From an uncultured Bacteroidales bacterium (GTDB lineage: Bacteria > Bacteroidota > Bacteroidia > Bacteroidales > FEN-979), in NCBI GenBank assembly GCA_903945175.1, contig CAJAUM010000089.1:62001-126000 (forward strand): a stretch of 64,000 nt of DNA, given 5' to 3'. The first letter of the stretch is position 1. Each line of letters begins with the position of its first letter. The notes beneath the pieces were generated by a model. It saw only the letters and a list, made by a program, of their open reading frames with translations, had not been told where the DNA came from and ran no database searches. Below are positions 59,522 through 64,000 of this stretch, one piece after another. The position numbers were made by a program, and so were the translations under genes.

Positions 59522-60604
59522 TTGAAAGATTCCTATCTTACTGCCGGAATCAAACTCGGTCAATTGGTTCGGCTTCTTAAGCGAAACCAGCTATCTTATT
59601 CCTTCAGAAATATCATGCGCCTGGTTTTCCTGGTTCAAAGTGCCTTCTGGTCATCATTTTTTTCCTGGATAGAAAAAATCAGGTTTTCGAACGCGTTGAA
59701 AAATGCGCCCCTTCCAGATAATCCCATCTTTATCATAGGTCACTGGCGAACTGGCTCTACCTTGTTGCATCAGCTGATGAGTCTTGATCCTCAATTGAGT
59801 GCACCAACCTTGTTCCAGGTTGCAGTTCCAGACAGCTTTCTTGTCTCTGCAACCTATTATCGCCCCATATTCAAACGGCTCATCTCAGAACACCGGCCCA
59901 TGGACCAGGTGAAGATCGGAATGGATGAACCGCAGGAAGATGAATATGCCATCTACCGGATCACAAACTGTTCACCACTGGAGGATCTCATCTTTGGCAA
60001 ATCAGGCCCCTATTTTCTGAACCATGAAACACAGTTTTTCCCATCCGGATCCAGTCTGGATGCATGGAAGAAAAATCTCATTGCCTTCTATACGAAACTT
60101 TATTATCACAGCAAGAAACGAATTGTTTCGAAAAATCCATTTAACTCATACAGAATCAAAATTCTATGTGAACTGTTTCCCAAAGCCAAATTCATCAACA
60201 TCGTCCGGCACCCTGATGATGTGGTTCCATCAACAATCCATATGTGGGATATTGTTCAGAGGCAGAATCGATTGAATAAACCTGTCGAACGACCAGGTTT
60301 TATTGAGGTCGTTGAGGTTTTAAAGAATATGATGGCTTCAATTGAAGCTGATTGTGAAAAGCTCCCTGCAGGTCACTACGCCGAAATACGGTTTGAGGAT
60401 CTGGAATCTCAACCCGTGGCTGTATTGAAAAAAATTTATCACCAGATTGACATCGATTTCACCCCCGAATTCGAGACAAAAATCAACGAATTCATTCGTC
60501 AGACTGCGGATTTTCGTAAAAATGAGTTTTCTCTTACATCCCAGGAAAAATCATATATCAGGAAAAATTTAATCGTGTATATGAATAAATATGATTATAT
60601 ATGA
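59522..60604 (+). CDS. sulfotransferase family protein
   Basis: A 360-residue protein of the PAPS-dependent sulfotransferase fold. The 5'-phosphosulfate loop is FIIGHWRTGSTLLHQLM, and the 3'-phosphate segment is VRHPDDVVPS. It would transfer sulfate to a hydroxyl of the product, giving an anionic lipid. The start looks like the TTG at 59522; the first Met is at about residue 28. A short hydrophobic stretch near the start may attach it to the membrane. Confidence 0.87.
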   Translation: MKDSYLTAGIKLGQLVRLLKRNQLSYSFRNIMRLVFLVQSAFWSSFFSWIEKIRFSNALKNAPLPDNPIFIIGHWRTGSTLLHQLMSLDPQLSAPTLFQVAVPDSFLVSATYYRPIFKRLISEHRPMDQVKIGMDEPQEDEYAIYRITNCSPLEDLIFGKSGPYFLNHETQFFPSGSSLDAWKKNLIAFYTKLYYHSKKRIVSKNPFNSYRIKILCELFPKAKFINIVRHPDDVVPSTIHMWDIVQRQNRLNKPVERPGFIEVVEVLKNMMASIEADCEKLPAGHYAEIRFEDLESQPVAVLKKIYHQIDIDFTPEFETKINEFIRQTADFRKNEFSLTSQEKSYIRKNLIVYMNKYDYI

Positions 60605-60613
60605 TCAATGTTG

Positions 60614-60621
60614 TATATTTG
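60614..60621 (+). promoter_or_regulatory. candidate Bacteroidota -7 element before 60652
   Basis: TATATTTG matches TAnnTTTG and lies 30 nt before the ATG at 60652. No TTTG is found at the -33 distance. It would express the beta-barrel protein and the ligase apart from the sulfotransferase. Confidence 0.5.
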
Positions 60622-60651
60622 AAAACATTTTAATCTTAAATAAAAATCATC

Positions 60652-61356
60652 ATGAAACGATACATCATCTTATCAATTTGTGCCTTGTTTTTTATTTCTT
60701 TCACAATCCAGGCTCAAGACACCATTAAAAATCCAGTTCAGGAGAGAAAAAACTATATCAAAGGTGGTTTTTACCTGGGGTTGGGCCCTGTTTTCCCGAT
60801 GCAGAAATATTCAGAAGGGCAAATCGTTCAACCGACTTCCGGTGCACAAAAAAGTAGCGGCCTGGTATACCTGCCGGCAAAAATCGGTGCGGCCCTTGAC
60901 ATGGGTTTCCTGATCTATTTTGGCCCCGCCTTTGCAAATAAGCATCTCAGGTTGGGACTCGACGCCACCTTCCTGAGTTTTTGGTTCAATTCCACCACGC
61001 CTGTTCTTAATCCAGGCAACAGTTATGAGCATTACTATTATTACGCCGGACAAAAATTCGGGCCTCTTTTGACCATCAATCCCGTCGACCGCCTGTTGAT
61101 TGATATCTCCTATAAGCTGAATGCTAATTTCGCCTATCATTTTGATGAATGGGACAGCTATTCAAGTTCCGATTTTTCAAAATATGGAGCCAACCTTTTT
61201 CAAAACGAGGTCAGTTTAAGCATCCGTTACGCTATTATGAGATTTTCTATCCAATATAATTTTGGGAACATGAAGTATGATAATTTTGAGAAATCACGTC
61301 CCACACAGACTGTTGAAACAAATACGCTTCGGATCCTCCTTGGTTTGAAATTTTAA
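60652..61356 (+). CDS. predicted outer membrane beta-barrel protein
   Basis: A 234-residue protein with a signal peptide (residues 1-22, FISFTIQAQD cleavage region) and alternating aromatic/hydrophobic strands ending in RILLGLKF, a C-terminal Phe typical of barrels. The size suits an 8- to 10-strand barrel. I see no specific family motif. It is followed after 2 nt by the PaaK-like ligase gene and may help place or retain the lipid product. Confidence 0.78.
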   Translation: MKRYIILSICALFFISFTIQAQDTIKNPVQERKNYIKGGFYLGLGPVFPMQKYSEGQIVQPTSGAQKSSGLVYLPAKIGAALDMGFLIYFGPAFANKHLRLGLDATFLSFWFNSTTPVLNPGNSYEHYYYYAGQKFGPLLTINPVDRLLIDISYKLNANFAYHFDEWDSYSSSDFSKYGANLFQNEVSLSIRYAIMRFSIQYNFGNMKYDNFEKSRPTQTVETNTLRILLGLKF

Positions 61357-61358
61357 AA

Positions 61359-62663
61359 ATGACCGTCCCCTTTTTTCCAAAAATCGAACAAGAATCATCT
61401 GCTGAAATTTTCCGGTATCAGAATGACAAACTTCAGGAAGCCCTTTCATACCTGAATGTGGCGTCCCCGTTTTACAAGGATATGTTTCGAAAACATTCCA
61501 TTGATGTTTCGAAGATAAACACCCTTGGCCACCTTGTTCACATTCCGGTTACCACAAAAGTTGACCTTCAGACACGAAATGATGACTTTGTTTGTGTCCC
61601 TAAGAATAAAATTATAGATTATATTACCACATCCGGCACCTTAGGGGATCCGGTAACCTTTGCAATGACAGATAAAGACCTTGACCGTCTTGCCTATAAC
61701 GAAGCCATTTCCTTCACATGTGCCAACGGAAGCGATGCCGATGTGTATCAACTAATGACCACCATCGACAGGCGTTTCATGGCAGGTCTCGCCTACTTTC
61801 TTGGAATCAGGAAACTGGGAGCAAGCGTAGTAAGGGTTGGAAACGGGATTCCGGAATTGCAGTGGGATACAATTCAAAGGATCAAACCAAATGCCATCAT
61901 TGCTGTTCCCTCCTTTATTTTGAAGATTATTGAATATGCTGAACAACGCGGCATTGATTACAAGTCAAGCAGTATCCAAAAAGCCGTTTGTATTGGTGAG
62001 CCTCTACGAAAACATGATCTAACCTTGAATACACTTGGACGAAAGATCCAGGAAAAATGGCCGTTAAAGTTGTATTCAACCTATGCCTCTACCGAAATGG
62101 GGAGCTCATTTACTGAATGTGAAGAGGGCATTGGAGGACATCATCATCCAGAATTGATCATTGTTGAATTTCTTGATGATGACAATAATCCGGTCAAAGA
62201 AGGTGAACTCGGAGAGGTAACAGTGACGACACTCGGAGTTGAAGGAATGCCGCTCCTCCGTTTTAAAACAGGAGATGTTTGTCATCACTATACAAACCCA
62301 TGTCATTGCGGTCGAAACACCATCCGTTTAGGGCCTGTTGTGGGAAGAAAAAACCAGATGATTAAATACAAAGGAACGACCCTTTTCCCTCCCGCACTTT
62401 ACGATATCCTTGATAATATTGACTTTATCTCAAGTTACATTGTTGAAGTATATACCAATGAAATCGGAACTGACGAAATTCTTATCCATGTCGGGTCAAA
62501 GGCTCCTGTAGAGGATCGGGAAAAAGACATCAAGGATCATTTCCGTGCAAAGTTACGGGTTGCCCCCCTGATCACATTTAAACCCCACGACGAGATCAGT
62601 AAAATCCAATTTCCGGAATCTGGACGTAAGTCATTGAAATTCATTGACAACAGGGAAAAATAA
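61359..62663 (+). CDS. phenylacetate-CoA ligase-like (PaaK) adenylate-forming enzyme
   Basis: A 434-residue enzyme of the PaaK/CoF type. The adenylate loop reads DYITTSGTLGDPVTF, followed by LYSTYASTEMGSSFTEC (A5-type motif) and the acidic hinge LRFKTGDVC. C-terminal Cys pairs (CHHYTNPCHCGRN) recall the zinc site of PaaK-type ligases. It activates a carboxylic acid, probably aromatic, as AMP ester then thioester, so it is the best candidate to supply the starter of this locus. It starts 2 nt after the barrel gene. Confidence 0.87.
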   Translation: MTVPFFPKIEQESSAEIFRYQNDKLQEALSYLNVASPFYKDMFRKHSIDVSKINTLGHLVHIPVTTKVDLQTRNDDFVCVPKNKIIDYITTSGTLGDPVTFAMTDKDLDRLAYNEAISFTCANGSDADVYQLMTTIDRRFMAGLAYFLGIRKLGASVVRVGNGIPELQWDTIQRIKPNAIIAVPSFILKIIEYAEQRGIDYKSSSIQKAVCIGEPLRKHDLTLNTLGRKIQEKWPLKLYSTYASTEMGSSFTECEEGIGGHHHPELIIVEFLDDDNNPVKEGELGEVTVTTLGVEGMPLLRFKTGDVCHHYTNPCHCGRNTIRLGPVVGRKNQMIKYKGTTLFPPALYDILDNIDFISSYIVEVYTNEIGTDEILIHVGSKAPVEDREKDIKDHFRAKLRVAPLITFKPHDEISKIQFPESGRKSLKFIDNREK

Positions 62664-62681
62664 TCATTTTTTTTACTATAT

Positions 62682-62713
62682 TTTGAATTGTCATTTCATT
62701 TATGATAATTTTG
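62682..62713 (+). promoter_or_regulatory. Bacteroidota housekeeping promoter
   Basis: TTTG (62682-62685) and TAATTTTG (62706-62713) are exactly 20 nt apart and match the Bacteroidota -33/-7 consensus TTTG-N19-20-TAnnTTTG. Transcription would start near 62720, 35 nt before the ATG at 62755. This is the clearest vegetative promoter in the window. Confidence 0.8.
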
Positions 62714-62754
62714 TAATGATAAACATTACAAAACAAACAATAAAAAGCAATCTT

Positions 62755-63396
62755 ATGAAAACGTTAAGTATCGTATTTATAGCAACATTTCTTATTCTGA
62801 CTTCAGCAAATGGTTTCTCTCAAAAATTGAAATCAGGAGATATTAAAGTTCTTAAAGGCGAAAAGATGATCAACCTCGCCTACGATTACGGCAAAATGGC
62901 CGTTGGAAAATTTGCAACCGAAGCGGAGTATCTGAAAAAGGGCATCGATGACAGGAATGCAAAAGAACCTGGCAGTGGCGATGCATGGGCTTCCAAGTGG
63001 AATGAAGGAAAAACTGAAAAATTTCAACCCGCGTTTGAGGAGGATTTTAATAAACAGGCTGAAGATTGCGGTCTTGCCGGAAAATCAGATCCTTCGGCAA
63101 AGTATACCTTGCTTTTACATGTTACTTTTGTTGAGCAGGGTGTTGAAACGGTGGTGATGGGAACTGCAAAATCGGCATCGGTCGACATGCTGATCGACCT
63201 GGTAGAAACATCCGCACCTGATAAGGTGATTGCCACCATCGAGGTAGATGGAATTAAACCCAAATCAACACCTAAAATGTCTGTTGGTGGAGTTTCAGTA
63301 AGCAAAACCGCCTATGATCCAACCCTTCGGATTGCCGAATGCTTTGAATCAGCCGGCAAACAGATCGGAAAACTGATCTGCAAGAATCTTAAATAG
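62755..63396 (+). CDS. exported protein of unknown function
   Basis: About 213 residues with a clear signal peptide (residues 1-21, LTSANGFSQK). The rest is soluble and mixed alpha/beta, with two Cys in the mature part. The frame opens at 62644, but the ATG at 62755 (MKTLSIVFI) gives the signal peptide and follows a good promoter, so I take it. It ends exactly where the convergent amidohydrolase gene ends. The family is not recognised; it may lie outside the lipid locus. Confidence 0.8.
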   Translation: MKTLSIVFIATFLILTSANGFSQKLKSGDIKVLKGEKMINLAYDYGKMAVGKFATEAEYLKKGIDDRNAKEPGSGDAWASKWNEGKTEKFQPAFEEDFNKQAEDCGLAGKSDPSAKYTLLLHVTFVEQGVETVVMGTAKSASVDMLIDLVETSAPDKVIATIEVDGIKPKSTPKMSVGGVSVSKTAYDPTLRIAECFESAGKQIGKLICKNLK

Positions 63397-64000
63397 TTAT
63401 TGTTTAAATACACGCACTCCATTGATGAAGGTATTCAAAACCTTGATCCTTGGAATCTCCTGTTCCGGAATCTCCATCAGATCCTGATCTAGAATGATAA
63501 AATCGGCGCTCTTCCCGGGCTCAAGGCTGCCTTTTTCTGCTTCAATAAAATCAGCCTTTGCAGCCCAGATGGTGACTGAACGCAAAGCTTCTTCCCTTGT
63601 TAACGCATTGTTCATAAGAAACCCGCCTTCAGGAAACCCCTTTAGATCTTTCCTGGATACGGAAGCATAAAAAGTGAGCAACGGTGAAATGCCCTCAATG
63701 GGAAAGTCTGTACCATTGGCGATCCAGCCATTCTGTTTCAGAAGGTCGCTGTATGCATAGGCCCCGTGCAAACGCTCTTTGCCTAACCTGCTTTCTGCCC
63801 AGTACATATCAGAAGTAGCATGGGTTGCCTGAACAGAAGGAATGACTGAATAGTCACCAAAAAAATGAATATCCTCCGTATCAACAACCTGGGCGTGTTC
63901 GATCCTCCAGCGCAAATCATTTTTTCCTTTTAGAAAGCTGCCGTAAATGGCTAAAATCAGAGAATTTGCTGAGTCCCCTATACAATGGGTATTGACCTGA
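63397..64000 (-). CDS. amidohydrolase (YtcJ-like), 5' part outside the window
   Basis: The frame stays open from 63397 to the window edge, so only about the last 200 residues are seen. Motifs: THCIGDSAN (metal-binding His of the fold), RWRIEHAQVV, the NGTDFPIE metal Asp, and the C-terminal GSLEPGKSADFIILD segment typical of metal-dependent hydrolases with a small beta sandwich. It would hydrolyse an amide or similar bond; the substrate is unknown. It converges on the preceding gene and probably marks the border of the lipid locus. Confidence 0.85.
   Translation of the reverse strand, partial: QVNTHCIGDSANSLILAIYGSFLKGKNDLRWRIEHAQVVDTEDIHFFGDYSVIPSVQATHATSDMYWAESRLGKERLHGAYAYSDLLKQNGWIANGTDFPIEGISPLLTFYASVSRKDLKGFPEGGFLMNNALTREEALRSVTIWAAKADFIEAEKGSLEPGKSADFIILDQDLMEIPEQEIPRIKVLNTFINGVRVFKQ

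Overview
The window looks like a chromosome segment from a Bacteroidota bacterium. The signs are a TonB-dependent receptor with an N-terminal carboxypeptidase-regulatory-like domain, -7 promoter elements of the Bacteroidota type TAnnTTTG (best case 62682-62713), several TTG starts, and an AT-leaning composition. Gas-vacuolate Bacteroidota such as Polaribacter and Meniscus are known, so the gas vesicle locus is not out of place, but I cannot name a genus. No rRNA, tRNA, transposase or CRISPR was seen.

Layout. (1) 1-10286, plus strand: a type II ketosynthase block resembling the aryl-polyene/flexirubin class. It holds the end of an ABC-2 permease, a hotdog thioesterase, one ketosynthase (KS), a half-length KS, an acyl carrier protein (ACP), two tandem pairs of active KS plus Cys-less chain-length-factor-like KS, a polysaccharide deacetylase, a LolA-like protein and a lipoprotein. 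(2) 10316-30560, minus strand: a gas vesicle locus of about 20 kb. It reads from gvpA (26499) through two GvpC-like coiled-coil proteins, a DnaJ-type zinc-finger protein, GvpN, GvpJ, GvpO, GvpH/Hsp20, an ArsA/Get3 ATPase, a CDC48-type ATPase, a GvpF/L-J-domain fusion, four further GvpF/L proteins, GvpG, a zinc-ribbon protein, a GvpO-like protein, a second GvpJ-like protein and GvpK, and ends in a hybrid kinase. A sigma-54 promoter lies upstream of gvpA, and an NtrC-type response regulator with its own kinase sits immediately upstream on the same strand. (3) 30703-39538, plus strand: an acyl-modifying operon with a FabZ-like protein, a thioesterase, two enoyl-CoA hydratases, a KASIII-like protein, a B12-type radical SAM protein fused to 3-hydroxyacyl-CoA dehydrogenase, a haem protein, KS, ACP and acyltransferase. 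(4) 39572-40912, minus strand: one radical SAM protein. (5) 41053-62663, plus strand: glycosyltransferase-DUF2062, an MMPL exporter-acyltransferase-methyltransferase fusion, a CrtI-like oxidoreductase, a C45 acyltransferase, a third radical SAM protein, a TonB receptor, an unknown 602-residue protein, an O-methyltransferase, a second ABC-2 permease, a BtrH-like protein, an ACP, a sulfotransferase, a beta-barrel protein and a PaaK-like ligase. (6) A secreted unknown protein and a partial amidohydrolase close the window.

How it fits together. Blocks 1, 3, 4 and 5 appear to be one large specialised-lipid or polyene pathway, covering starter activation, chain extension, reduction, tailoring, export and outer-membrane placement, with the gas vesicle locus lying inside it. 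No FabG-type ketoreductase is visible, so the dehydrogenase fused to the radical SAM domain is the only ketoreductase candidate. In the gas vesicle block, J-domain, DnaJ zinc finger, Hsp20, Get3-like and CDC48-like proteins together suggest a dedicated chaperone line for the very hydrophobic GvpA, switched by a two-component sigma-54 system. All functions are inferred by reading the sequence; no database search was run.
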